64,000 nucleotides of DNA from Cymbomonas tetramitiformis (GCA_001247695.2 LGRX02024681.1:1-64000); one strand, 5' to 3'. Numbered from the stretch's first letter, positions 45,541 through 55,310 are shown. Notes: generated from the letters alone by a model not told the origin. Made by a program: numbers and translations.

Positions 45541-46686
45541 TTATGGATTTATTACACCGACTTTTATAGGTGTTGAACTATTGCCGTCATACTCGACATA
45601 TTTAATTCCCTTTTTAAAATTACCTGAATTTATGTTTCTATTTTCATAACTTACTCCGGTTGTAGGCGAAAATAGCTTTTTATCTTGCTTTTGTCTACCC
45701 GTTATTTTTCTAATTTTTTCGGTAATTGGGTCATAACTAGGGACTTTTTCTATATTTTTTTCTTCAATTGGATGCAACCCTAAATATTTCCGTATAATAA
45801 ATTCATTAAAGTTCCTTCTAAAGCCACTTGGATGTGTACTCTTTTTATGTAAATCAATGAATAAGAAATCATGTGCTGATTGAATTGCTTTATCATAAAC
45901 TTGAAAAAAGGTATCTTGATTAATCTCACCGCTACATTCCTCCGCAATTTTCTCTAGCTCTTTTATATTTTTATTTTTAAAAACTAATAAATGAGTTAAA
46001 TTTCCTCGAATACTTTTATTTAATCCCATTTGATTTGACGTGTAATTTTGTGTAGCAAATAATAATGAGACGCCCAAAGCCCCATTTTTAAGTTTCCCTT
46101 TATGACGGTGAGTAGTTACAAGTTGATTCAATTTAGCTCTTGGCAACATAATGTCGTTTCCTTGTACGTCGTCGAATAAAACCACAATCACCGGCTTTTT
46201 ACCATTATACTTATGTTCAGGTGGATTATACATTGTGTCCTCAAATTCAATCAATAATTCATTTGGAATATCATGAATTGATTTTGTTTTATATTTTAAC
46301 ATTTTATTTAATTTCTTCCATCTTTTCAACTTTTCATGATATTCTTCGTATTCTTGAGCTTCGGTGTCAAGAATTTCTTCTATTTTTTGGGGAGCTTCAA
46401 TTGAAGGTTCTAATATATCTTCATTGTTCAATGGCAAATTATTAAAATAATGTGCATTATTGTGAAAAGTAGGACTAACCAAAATTAACCGGTCTAATGC
46501 ATTATTTTGTTTCATCAATCTTAATAAATTAGAAAAGCTGCAAGTTTTACCTACACCTCGTTTTGCCACCGCCAATATAACGGAATGCATATTAATAAAA
46601 TCTGGGTCCGTATTTATATTGAAAGCACCGCCTTTCGGTAATTTAATTTCATAATCTTTATTTTTTAATATTTGAGTTTGTAACAT
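45541..46686 (-). CDS. FtsK/HerA (A32-like) packaging ATPase (SAT-1)
   Basis: 381 residues. Walker A AKRGVGKT at 41-48, Walker B KPVIVVLFDDVQ. Shares the whole core with 13388-14308 but has about 65 extra C-terminal residues (KNIEKVPSYDPITEKIRKIT onward). Transcribed with the capsid genes. Possessing its own packaging motor implies SAT-1 can fill its own particles. Confidence 0.82.
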   Translation of the reverse strand: MLQTQILKNKDYEIKLPKGGAFNINTDPDFINMHSVILAVAKRGVGKTCSFSNLLRLMKQNNALDRLILVSPTFHNNAHYFNNLPLNNEDILEPSIEAPQKIEEILDTEAQEYEEYHEKLKRWKKLNKMLKYKTKSIHDIPNELLIEFEDTMYNPPEHKYNGKKPVIVVLFDDVQGNDIMLPRAKLNQLVTTHRHKGKLKNGALGVSLLFATQNYTSNQMGLNKSIRGNLTHLLVFKNKNIKELEKIAEECSGEINQDTFFQVYDKAIQSAHDFLFIDLHKKSTHPSGFRRNFNEFIIRKYLGLHPIEEKNIEKVPSYDPITEKIRKITGRQKQDKKLFSPTTGVSYENRNINSGNFKKGIKYVEYDGNSSTPIKVGVINP

Positions 46687-46704
46687 TTAAGTTTTCTATT
46701 AATA

Positions 46705-47160
46705 TTAAAGTTCCGGAAATAAACTTCTATAAGCTTTATCATAATGAGTATTGGTTTTTTGAGGGGATTGAGGGCTATTATCTATATCTTTATTATTTCT
46801 TTTTTTGGAAATTCTTTTCTTTTTAACTATAACTTCCGGTTCGCTTTCGCTAGAACTAGAACTTTCATGAATTTCCTCAATAATAACTTTTGGTTTTTTA
46901 TTCTTTATTTTTTTATTTTTCACAACTTCTTTTTTTACTTCCGGTTGAATTTCAATTTCGTCCTTTTCCGGTTTTTGGTGATTTTTAATAACTTCTTTTG
47001 CATCTAATATTTCTTTTTGTTTTTCAAGATCTTTTGCAATTTTGATATTTTTTTTTCTTCGGCTTTTAATTTTCGTACTTCTAAAGCTTTCAATCTTGCA
47101 TTTTTCAATCTTTCTAAAGTTTTTTCATCTGTTATTTTCTCACCTTTGCGGTAACCCATT
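46705..47160 (-). pseudogene. Lys-rich protein with YRSLFPEL tail, one frameshift (SAT-1)
   Basis: Starts MGYRKGEKITDEKTLERLK and ends HYDKAYRSLFPEL, like 14796-15281. The frame changes inside a T9 run near 47050, so it may be a homopolymer error. Charged middle with a SSSSSESEPEV run. Confidence 0.55.
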
Positions 47161-47202
47161 GTTTTATTAGAATATAATAGATATAAAAAGAAATTAAAAT
47201 TT

Positions 47203-47376
47203 CTAAACATTATTAGTATTTTCTTCTTGTTCTAGTATTTTCCTTTTACAATTTATACAAGGTGAATTTATAGTTTCACAACGACTATATCTAATTCCCG
47301 TAAAAACAGCCCCTATAATAAGAATAATTCCTGAAACAAATGCTTGAAAATCACATGAATTGTTTAAAATGTCCAT
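47203..47376 (-). CDS. Small membrane protein with CxxC tail (SAT-1)
   Basis: 57 residues: MDILNNSCDFQAFVSGIILI, one membrane span, then RYSRCETINSPCINCKRKIL. Same architecture and Cys spacing as 15439-15627 and placed at the same point, next to the FPEL-tail gene and the YYKK gene. Confidence 0.55.
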   Translation of the reverse strand: MDILNNSCDFQAFVSGIILIIGAVFTGIRYSRCETINSPCINCKRKILEQEENTNNV

Positions 47377-47435
47377 TTTTATATAACTTAAACAATTTAA
47401 AAATATTTTTGGTTATTATATTATATCCCATATAT

Positions 47436-47711
47436 ATGGAGAAAGTTATTTCAAAGTTTGGAAATACTTATTACAAAAAATCAGCAGAAAAAAACAATTT
47501 AGATGTGGCTAAACATTACAAGATTAACAAAGATAAAGTTTTAAAACAACGTATATTAAATTTACGAATTAAAAGAGGTTTGCCCATCAAAGCAAATTCC
47601 GTCAAATTATACCATATCACTATTGATGATATGATTCAAGCTCTAAAAAAATCATCATTCGACATACCAAAACAGTATGAATTACTAACACAATACTCAA
47701 AATTATTGTGA
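47436..47711 (+). CDS. Conserved small basic protein (YYKK motif), SAT-1
   Basis: 91 residues from MEKVISKFGNTYYKKSAEKN, counterpart of 15653-15985. Start chosen by homology. The 10-bp palindromic AT tract CATATATATG at the start is typical of this element. Confidence 0.5.
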   Translation: MEKVISKFGNTYYKKSAEKNNLDVAKHYKINKDKVLKQRILNLRIKRGLPIKANSVKLYHITIDDMIQALKKSSFDIPKQYELLTQYSKLL

Positions 47712-47742
47712 TTTTTTAGTCCAATGTACTAACCCAATTGAG

Positions 47743-47750
47743 CTTAAAGA
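47743..47750 (+). promoter_or_regulatory. CTTAAAGA promoter box (SAT-1)
   Basis: 35 nt before the ATG at 47786. Confidence 0.5.
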
Positions 47751-47785
47751 AATAATCTTATATATATATTATAAAAGCCTCTCCC

Positions 47786-47935
47786 ATGTCCAAACTTAAC
47801 ACCTCAAATATTAAACTTACACCTAGTCAATGGAAAGCTTTCAACATTGAAATGAAGGATGCAAAAACTAGAAAAGATTTTGCTGATTTACAAGATATTC
47901 TAGAAAGTTTTAAAATAATAGGAATTAAAAGTTAA
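47786..47935 (+). CDS. Small hypothetical protein (49 aa)
   Basis: MSKLNTSNIKLTPSQWKAFN, then a helical segment ending FKIIGIKS. Has a CTTAAAGA box and an AT-rich leader, which argues that it is real. No family recognised. Confidence 0.4.
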   Translation: MSKLNTSNIKLTPSQWKAFNIEMKDAKTRKDFADLQDILESFKIIGIKS

Positions 47936-48069
47936 AATCAAATATATTATTACTAGCTTATTTTATTGTTGCAATTATAATAATTTTTTCTAATTAATCA
48001 TATTTATATTTATTTATCAACGTGTTTTTATTTAACTTTAAGACATCGATTCATATGATAATAACAATA

Positions 48070-48321
48070 ATGGCTAATCTATTCGAAATGATCGAAAATT
48101 TACCTATTGATATGCAAGAAGAAATTTACAAGAGAAAGCATAAATTGGAAATGAAAGATGTATGTGAAGAAATACAAGAAGTAGCAAAAGATTGGCATAA
48201 TAATGAAGGATGTGTTGATATGACTAATTTGTATCAAGCTTGTTTAAATCTAACACTAAATTCTTTTTCAAAATCGGGTACTTCTTTTATTCATTATCTA
48301 ATTTCCATTTCACATATTTAG
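48070..48321 (+). CDS. F-box-like N-terminal protein (SAT-1)
   Basis: 83 residues from MANLFEMIENLPIDMQEEIY. The N-terminal motif LPIDMQEEIYKRKHKLEMKD matches the starts of the genes at 815-1351 and 54370-54744. It is short and lacks their SAP or zinc tails. Terminal position next to the right TIR, like its relatives. Confidence 0.5.
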   Translation: MANLFEMIENLPIDMQEEIYKRKHKLEMKDVCEEIQEVAKDWHNNEGCVDMTNLYQACLNLTLNSFSKSGTSFIHYLISISHI

Positions 48322-48364
48322 ACTTTTAATATTTATATTTTATCAATCATAAATTTAGCATATT

Positions 48365-48593
48365 TATATTTATTCCACCGGAAACTCTCACCGAACCGGA
48401 TAAATTCACCGGAAGCTCACCGGAAGCTCACCGGACCGGATAAATTCACCGGAAGCTCACCGGAATTGTCTAGGGTTTTGATGGTAGTAGGATGTTGTAG
48501 GGTTTGGCGATAAGTTTTACCCCAACCCTAGGCGCAGCCTAGGGTTTTGTTGGTGGGGGAAAATTTTGTCGCCAAACGCTACATCATACTACT
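48365..48593. repeat. SAT-1 right TIR
   Basis: Inverted copy of 38708-38935 with a slightly shorter inner palindrome (CCTAGGCGCAGCCTAGG at about 48525-48541) and one extra CCGGTGAGCT iteron. 48322-48593 has no gene. Confidence 0.85.
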
Positions 48594-49615
48594 CCCATCT
48601 CGACCGGAACCGAAAATATGTAGGGTATTTCATATCACGCGAAACTGCGGAAGCCATTGTGAGCTACACTATAAAATCGATATCTCGGGATGCACCGCGA
48701 TGCATCGTGCATATAATGGCTTCCTGAGCTCATAACACGTAACTCTATCATTTGGAATGCTCAGCATCAGCCCATCTCGACCGGAACCGAAAATATGTAG
48801 GGTATTTCATATCACGCGAAACTGCGGAAGCCATTGTGAGCTACACTATAAAATCGATATCTCGGGATGCACCGCGATGCATCATGCATATGATGGCTTC
48901 CTGAGCTCATAGCACATAAATCTATCATTTGGAATGCTCAGCATCAGCCCATCTCGACCGGAACCGAAAATATGTAGGGTATTTCATATCACGTGAAACT
49001 GCGGAAGCCATTGTGAGCTACACTATAAAATCGATATCTCGGGATGCACCGCGATGCATCATGCATATGATGTGCACCGCGATGCATCCTGAGCTCATCA
49101 GCACATAAATGTATCATTTGGAATGCTCAGCATCAGCCCATCTCGACCGGAACCGAAAATATGTAGGGTATTTCATATCACGCGAAACTGCGGAAGCCAT
49201 TGTGAGCTACACTATAAAATCGATATCTCGGGATGCACCGCGATGCATCATGCATATGATGGCTTCCTGAGCTCATAACACATAAATCTATCATTTGGAA
49301 TGCTCAGCATCAGCCCATCTCGACCGGAACCGAAAATATGTAGGGTATTTCATATCACGCGGAAGCCATTGTGAGCTTCATTATAAAATCGATATCTCGG
49401 GATGCACCGCGATGCATCATGCATATGATGGCTTCCTGAGCTCATAGCACATAAATGTATCATTTGGAATGCTCAGCATCAGCCCATCTCGACCGGAACC
49501 GAAAATATGTAGAGTATTTCATATCACGCGAAACTGCGGAAGCCATTGTGAGCTACACTATAAAATCGATATCTCGGGATGCACCGCGATTCATCGTGCA
49601 TATGATGGCTTCCTG
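48594..49615. repeat. ~177-bp satellite array, right part
   Basis: Units begin at 48594, 48771 and 48948 (177 bp apart) and continue to 49615, where the PLV-3 tip starts. One unit carries a GTGCACCGCGATGCATC duplication near 49072. Confidence 0.85.
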
Positions 49616-49899
49616 AGTAGTTAAGTACCGATTATAGCCTGCCCCCAAAACCCTAAAGACGATAATAAATGATTAATAAATACAAGAGAAAACCCTAAAG
49701 AAATAATTACGTAATAAATTGGGAATAAATTACGTGATTAAATGTGTATACAATAAAAAATAAATAAAAAATCTACAATAAAAACAATAATAATAAATGT
49801 AAAATAAAAACAAAAGATAAAAGATAAAAATTGTAAGTAAATGAAAAGTAAATTAATTAAGTTCTCAATATATATACATGTTAATTGTTCTTAAATCAT

Positions 49900-50373
49900 T
49901 TATGGAAGTTTAATAAGTCTTTGAATTAATTCTTGTTTATTACCACTTGCTTTGATATGATTAATTTTACACATTTCTTTTAGCTCTTTTAGTGTAGTAT
50001 ACGATGTCAAAAAATACACAAGTTTATTTTCACAATATGTAAATGGAAAATGAAAACCACTAAGAAAGTTAGCACGGAAACCTAAGACATTATTTGTTGG
50101 TAATTCAATTTGCATATTTCTTACATTTATCCTGTTTATATTTATATTTTGGACTTTTCTAAAAAAGTAATACGATTTGAAACCTGACATAGGGTCCACA
50201 TTAGAAACTCTTGCCGGTGGTCGCAAATCTTGTATTGTTTTACATGGAACAATCATCATCGAAGAACTTCGAAAGCCTGAAGTTAACATCATATTTGGTA
50301 ATTTAACATCGACTTTTCCTAATGGTTTATTTCCTAAGTTTGAAGCAAAAATTTGTCCCGCTTATTCAGCCAT
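49900..50373 (-). pseudogene. Fused remnant: small virion protein joined to SAP protein (PLV-3)
   Basis: The 5' part is the 4692-5009 gene (with TAA at codon 4), and at about 50170 it joins in frame to the second half of the 815-1351 gene, including the SAP motif (LKELKEMCKINHIKASGNKQ). The 3.7 kb between them in PLV-1 are missing; the junction has a few bases of microhomology. Confidence 0.8.
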
Positions 50374-50400
50374 AATTATATATAATTACAATTAAATTAG

Positions 50401-50431
50401 TTTTTATACAACCACTTCAATCATTCTTCCC
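50401..50431 (-). pseudogene. Last codons of the capsid gene (PLV-3)
   Basis: Matches 5040-5072 (GRMIEVVV end). Everything between here and the integrase start has been deleted or replaced. Confidence 0.7.
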
Positions 50432-50581
50432 ATGAATACAAAAATACAATCTATTATTAGAATTCCTGGATTTTATATAATGAATAAAATGTATGGTATT
50501 TCATATAAAATTGATCAAATGCTTTTAGATAGAAATAATATTACAAATGAAAAAATATTTTTATTCACTGATGATATATAA
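50432..50581 (+). CDS. Small ORF before the integrase fragment
   Basis: 49 codons, MNTKIQSIIRIPGFYIMNKM onward, ending 11 bp before the integrase ATG. May be real or the remnant of another gene; no homologue in the window. Confidence 0.2.
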   Translation: MNTKIQSIIRIPGFYIMNKMYGISYKIDQMLLDRNNITNEKIFLFTDDI

Positions 50582-50592
50582 TAAAGAAATAA

Positions 50593-50754
50593 ATGAGTAA
50601 ATCAATCACCGAGAAACAAATACAAGATTTCTATTTAGACCCTGAAATTGGATATTCGAGTGTAAGTTCATTCACAACAAAATTAAAATCAAAGGGATAC
50701 AAAGTTACACAAAAACAAGTTAAGGAAGCGGTTGAAGCAACTGAAATAAATCAA
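50593..50754 (+). pseudogene. Integrase N-terminal fragment (PLV-3)
   Basis: About 54 codons (MSKSITEKQIQDFYLDPEIG, YKVTQKQVKEAVEATEINQ), diverged from the three other copies, cut by the gypsy relic before the first catalytic Asp. Confidence 0.85.
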
Positions 50755-53700
50755 GGCGCGCCATGCTGCCTCCACACGGTGTCGAAGTAGATGCGAGCAA
50801 TAGTGGCTGCTGAGCTGTCCCCGAAGTTAATGGGGACCACGTGGACCATCTTCGAGAGCTTACAGGTGAAGGCGACGAACGCGTCGTTCCCTTGCTCGGT
50901 CAAAGGTAGACCGGTGACAAAGTCCACACCCACGTCCTGCCAGTTTCGCGACGGAATCGAATGCGGGTTAAGCAGTCCATCAGGGTATGACGATCGGGGT
51001 TTCACAGCCTGGCAAGTGGGGCAGGACGCCACCCAAGCCCCAACATCATCCGAGGCGTTCTTCCACCAGAATCGACGAAGAACCCTTTCAAGTGTCTTGT
51101 CGCGCCCTGTGTGACCCGCTGCCAGGGAGTCGTGGGCCTCGCGGAACACAATCTCCCGGAGGGGTGAGTCCTCACCCAGGACCAGCTGGTAGTGCCCCGC
51201 AGCTACCCGCCACAGCACTTCGCCAACAATGCAGAAGTGCTTCGTGCTGTGATGGGGAGCTGACTGTACTTGCTCCCGCAGAGTACGAAGGGGCCCGTCT
51301 CGGCTGTACTCGTCCCGCAGGGCCTCAAGGAAATCTCCTCCAGAAACTGTGCCCTGCGCGTCCCGCATCTTTGACGCCTTGCCTGCATCAACAATTGGCG
51401 GGGGCACTCGCTGGTGTCGAATCCTCTGCGGTCTTGACCTCGAGGGTGGAGCATACACCACCAGCATCGGCCATGGGAGGTCCTGCAGCACTCCATCTGT
51501 CCCTTAAACAGTTGGGTGGGATTCCCCTGAGAGTCATGTGTGGGGATGACCTCCTCAATACGCATCCCCGCGCGTCTGAAAAGCTTCCTCCACTGCGGCA
51601 TGCGCGACTGTAGGTCCGGCAGCAGGAACACTGCAGAGGTGTTCTCGGGGTCTTGCCGCCACTCATGCACGTAGGTGCGGAGTACAGCCTCGATGGTGAG
51701 ATGGTCGCTGTCATGTGGGGGGCTGCACCACACGTGAAGTCCTCTCCACTGCTCCTTTAGGCAGTTTTCCCAGTATTTGTCCACCAGCTGACCGCGGCCT
51801 TTTGGTCCGCGACAGGCATCCACGTCGAACTTCCCGTATTTCGACTGTAGCCGTTCGAACAATGCCTGGTGCAACCGCCCCGTCGATTCCCTCCGCGATT
51901 GAGACGCGCTCTTCGCAGGGGGCTTCCTCGTCCTGGGGGCGTCAGTCAGAACCACCGTCGGAGGTGTCGCCGGCTTTGCTGCCTCTTGCTGGGGCGGCGA
52001 TTTGGTGTTCGACCGCGAGCGAGAGGTCACCGTGCCGCTGGGGCGCTCCATAGGGACCTTGGCCGACACCTGCGGCGGAGTTTGTGCAGGCGCTACGGGT
52101 GCTTGGCACCCCGACGTCCCTCCCGCAGGAGGTAACCCAGTTTTTGACCGGGTGCGTGAGGCCACCACGCCACAAGGTTGCTCTGAGGCCTCCGCTGGCA
52201 TTTCCAATGCCGCCTTTCCTGGTAGCTTGGACCGTCCCATTGCGCGAAGGGACTTGAAGGCCCCCCGAAGAGCCCTTGTACTCTTCTTCAGGGAAGCACG
52301 CTGAAACGCCAGCGTCGCCCCTCTCGTGGGGGGCGCTGTGACCTCCGTCAGGTGGTCCGCGCCGGGGTGCTCAGTTTGCACCCCTTCAACATCTGATGTG
52401 ACCTCCGTCGGGAGATCCGCGCCAGGGTGCTGCACCTGCACCCCTCCAGCGTCTGATGTGACCTCCGTCGGGAGATCCGCGCCAGGGTGCTGCATCTGCA
52501 CCCCTCCAGCGTCTGATGTGACCTCCGTCGGGAGATCCGCGCCAGGGTGCTGCATCTGCACCCCTCCAGCGTCTGATGTGACCTCCGTGGGGAGATCCGC
52601 GCCAGGGTGCTGCATCTGCACCCTTCCAGCGTCTGATGTGACCTCCGTGGGGAGATCCGCGCCAGGGTGCTGCGTCTGCACCCCCCCAGCACCCGCTGCA
52701 ACCTCTATTGGGAGGTCCTCGCAATGGTGCGGGGCTCGAAGCTCCTTGGCACCAAGTTGGGACTCCATAGCCAACTCCGCCAGCTGCAGAGTGTCCACCG
52801 CGTCCAACCAGCTGTTCACCTCAGCAAGCTGGGTCAGGGTGCCCAAGGCTGGGCCCTCCTCAAAGAGGTCGGAGGTGTCCAACACAGAGAGGGGGTCTTT
52901 CGGGAGGTCCGACTTAGCGTCGAGAATGCCGGCCTCCTTCAAGCCCTCCCGAGGTGTCTTCGCTGAGTAGTCGGGTCGCCGTGACAAGGCGTCTGGAACC
53001 AGTAGCAGGGCCCCTTTCACGTACTCCATGCGGGGGACCCCCACCTCCACGAGATCCATGTACCATCGTGCCTGCCGCCGACTCAGCTCCCTCCCCGGCT
53101 CCATCAGCCATTCCAGTGGCCGGTGGTCGCCTTGCAGCTTGAAGGCGGTGAAGATCAGGTAGTGCCGCCAGGTCACCGTGGTGCAGTGGTGAAGTCCGCA
53201 GAGCTCCCTCTCGCCCGTGTGGTAGTTCTGCTCAGCCGCGGAGAACTGCCGGCTCTCGTAGGCTATCACCTTAAGTCCTTCACCACAGTCCTGCATCAGG
53301 ACTCCACCCAGCGCCACCCCACTCGCGTCGGTCTGCACCACGAAGGGGGCTGATCCGTCCGCTGCGGCCTTCACGTTCGGCAGGGCCAGAACGGGGGCGT
53401 CCACCAGTGCTGCTTTCAGCTCTTCGAAGGCCCACTGCTGCTCAGGGCCCCATCTCCACTCCACCTCGTTCTTGGTGAGCATGGTGAGGGGCTGCGCGAT
53501 GTCGGAGAAACAGTGAATGAACCGACGATAATAACCGGCTAGGCCCAGGAACTGCCGGACGTGAGTGACATTCTCCAGCGCCGGCCAGTCGCGCACTGCC
53601 GCCACCTTGTCGTGCTGCGGCTTGCAGCCCTCGCTGGACAGGGTGTGCCCAAGAAACCTCAAAGACTCCTTCAGCATCTGCGCCTTAGAGGCCTTGAGGT

Positions 53701-53990
53701 ATACTCCTTTCTCGCGACAGGTCTGAAGGAAGGTACGGACGTTGTCGTAGTGTTCTTGGACTCCACCCTTCGAGAACACCACCACATCGTCGATGAAGAT
53801 TCGGACGAAAGGTAAGTGTCCTAAGGCTCTCTGCATCCTCCGCTGGTACTGTGACGGGGAATTCTGCAATCCCTGTGGCATCACCAGCCACTCGTAGGAG
53901 CCCATCTGGGTGGTGAATGCTGTCTTCTCCACGTCTTCCTCAGCCATGGGGACTTGCCAGAATCCATCCACGGCGTCGAAGGAGGAGAAG
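50755..53990 (-). pseudogene. Ty3/gypsy pol relic with a Dam-like methyltransferase domain
   Basis: GC-rich, minus strand, truncated at both ends, no LTRs seen. Order: reverse transcriptase from FDAVDGFWQVP with FIDDVVVFSKG; RNase H (FVVQTDASGVALGGVL, YHTGERELCGLHH); linker with 20-residue repeats; a domain with FDVDACRGPKG, YWENCL, VWCSPPHDSDH resembling Dam-type N6-adenine methyltransferases (about 51500-51880); then, after a one-base frameshift near 51505, H2C2 zinc finger (HDSLAAGHTGRD, CPTCQ) and the start of integrase (GVDFVTGLP). Host-derived DNA is likely. Confidence 0.8.
52337..52729. repeat. 60-bp tandem repeats in the gypsy pol linker
   Basis: Six to seven units of exactly 60 bp encoding ADLPTEVTSDAGGVQMQHPG. 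Differences between units are few, so the expansion is recent. Confidence 0.9.
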
Positions 53991-54369
53991 AGTAGTAAGG
54001 CACCGACTATAGGGTACGCTTTTTTATCACTATGAAAACCCTATGACATATGTCATAACCCTATGTCACAAGTCATACAAGGAAATGACAAGGGAAAATG
54101 ACAAGAAAAATGACAAGTAAATGACAAGAAAAATGACAAGTAAAATGACAAGAAAATGACAAGAAAATGACAAGTAAAATGACAAGAAAATATACAATAA
54201 ATATACAATAAATAATTACGTAATAAATGATAAATAAATTACGTAAATAAATGTGTAACAAAATAAGATTTAAATAAGTTCTAAAATAAATTTAAATAAG
54301 TTCTTAAATAAATTATATAAATGATGTATATTATTACATATATATATTATAAATTGTTCTTAAGTTATT

Positions 54370-54744
54370 TCAATCTTCCTCTTCAAAACATTCTTCACAA
54401 TAGCAACCCTTTGATGTATCTTCTTTTTTACATTTGGTACAAAGATAGCCTTCACAACCTAAACATACACTCCACCCTAAGTCATCTATAGCTTCACAAT
54501 AATCAAACTCTCCATCTTCATCATAGCCATATTCGGAAATGTCTTCAATACATCCACAACATACACATCCAATTTCGTCTAATCCTTGGTCACTATTATT
54601 TGTTTTGCTTTCCCCTATCGTTTTAACCTCTTTCATTCTTCTTTCTTTTATCTTTTGTAAAAATTCCTCCATTTCAAGTTGCTCTTTCATATAATAAATC
54701 TTTTCTTGAATGTCAAGAGGAAGATCATTGAAAGTAGTAGTCAT
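54370..54744 (-). CDS. F-box-like and Cys-rich zinc protein (PLV-4)
   Basis: 124 residues. N-terminus FNDLPLDIQEKIYYMKEQLE (shared F-box-like helix), then CVCCGCIEDIS, CLGCEGYLCTKCKKE and CYCEECFEEED, which could bind two zinc ions. ATG 30 nt from a CTTAAAGA box (54775-54782). Together with the SAP and RING genes it forms a group of terminal-position proteins that could engage ubiquitin ligases. Truncated homologue at 355-538. Confidence 0.55.
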   Translation of the reverse strand: MTTTFNDLPLDIQEKIYYMKEQLEMEEFLQKIKERRMKEVKTIGESKTNNSDQGLDEIGCVCCGCIEDISEYGYDEDGEFDYCEAIDDLGWSVCLGCEGYLCTKCKKEDTSKGCYCEECFEEED

Positions 54745-54774
54745 TGTGATTTGTTCTACCTTATGAAGTCTTAC

Positions 54775-54782
54775 TCTTTAAG
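54775..54782 (-). promoter_or_regulatory. CTTAAAGA promoter box (PLV-4)
   Basis: 30 nt upstream of the ATG at 54744 on the minus strand. Confidence 0.55.
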
Positions 54783-54837
54783 TGGAAAATTTTCGTTACA
54801 AAAAACATTTTTGATATATACATTCACTTATTATAAA

Positions 54838-54996
54838 AAAGTCTTTTGAAAATAAAAGAGTCTTTTAAGAAATGTACAATAAATTTACAATAAGTAAAAA
54901 TATGTTTTACAATATACAAATACATATTACAATACACATACAATAAAAGTCTTTTCAAAATAAAATAGTCTTTTAAGAAATGTACAATAAATTTAT
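54838..54996. repeat. ~50-bp direct repeat in an AT-rich gap
   Basis: AAGTCTTTTGAAAATAAAAG, then GTCTTTTAAGAAATGTACAA occurs at about 54838-54890 and again at 54946-54996. The gap 54745-55047 has no gene; a GGTTTTTT/GTCCCCCTGAAAAAACC hairpin lies at its right end (about 55002-55036). Confidence 0.7.
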
Positions 54997-55047
54997 ATGT
55001 AGGTTTTTTCTGCTTTTTTGTCCCCCTGAAAAAACCGAAGAAATTTA

Positions 55048-55310
55048 TCAAGAAAAATCAATAGGAATTAGTTCCATTAAAAATCTCAATTGTAAACCAC
55101 TCGTTAATACTTTACCATTCCCGGACGTCATATACAATTCTAAATTATTTGGTGCAAGAACATTAACAGTGGCGAAAATATTAAAATCAGTTCCCGTTAC
55201 ATTGAAACTTGAAAGTCTTACAATATATTCGGTACCTATAACATTATTAATATTTGCATCACTGTGTTGAACTTTGAATTTTGTAAAAACAGCATCATCA
55301 TCACTTACAA
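55048..55310 (-). pseudogene. 3' fragment of the short fibre gene (PLV-4)
   Basis: Nearly identical to 1443-1704 (C-terminal domain with FKVQHSDANINNVI). The 5' two thirds are replaced by PLV-5 at 55311. Confidence 0.8.

Larger units (their letters stand above)
38708..48593. mobile_element. SAT-1: complete 9.9-kb capsid-encoding element lacking polymerase and integrase
   Basis: Perfect 6-bp target duplication CCCATC at 38702-38707 and 48594-48599 in the satellite, with TIRs of about 225 bp. The genes are capsid, penton-like protein, three fibre-family proteins, small virion proteins, packaging ATPase and a few unknowns. I find no polymerase, integrase, methyltransferase or lipase. The tip AGTAGTATGATG shares its first eight bases with PLV-1 (AGTAGTAT). 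Likely mobilised by the integrase and polymerase of a larger PLV. Confidence 0.88.
49616..50754. mobile_element. PLV-3: deletion relic of a PLV
   Basis: Tip AGTAGTTAAGTACCG and a TIR like PLV-1 up to about 49890 (no gene in 49616-49899). Two large internal deletions fuse distant genes. The relic ends inside integrase at 50754, where GC-rich gypsy sequence begins. Its integrase start differs from PLV-1, so it is a separate lineage. Confidence 0.8.
53991..55310. mobile_element. PLV-4: truncated PLV end joined to the gypsy relic
   Basis: Starts AGTAGTAAGGCACCGACTAT inside the reverse transcriptase reading frame. It holds the AATGACAAG minisatellite, an intact Cys-rich gene and the 3' end of a fibre gene, then stops where the PLV-5 tip begins. 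53991-54369 has no gene. Confidence 0.8.

Noticed and set aside
38708..48593. SAT-1 as a plain deletion derivative of PLV-1
   Set aside because: TIRs, gene order (ATPase in line with capsid genes) and capsid sequence all differ strongly from PLV-1, while a clean target duplication is present.
50755..50762. GGCGCGCC junction as a cloning artefact (AscI site)
   Set aside because: The bases continue the gypsy integrase frame (WRQHGAP), so they are explained by coding sequence; a chimera cannot be fully excluded.
52326..52970. Plus-strand ORF of 214 codons over the gypsy linker
   Set aside because: Antisense of the 60-bp repeat; the minus frame carries recognised reverse transcriptase, RNase H and integrase.
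50755..53990. LTRs of the gypsy element
   Set aside because: No long direct repeats bound the region; both ends are cut inside coding domains.
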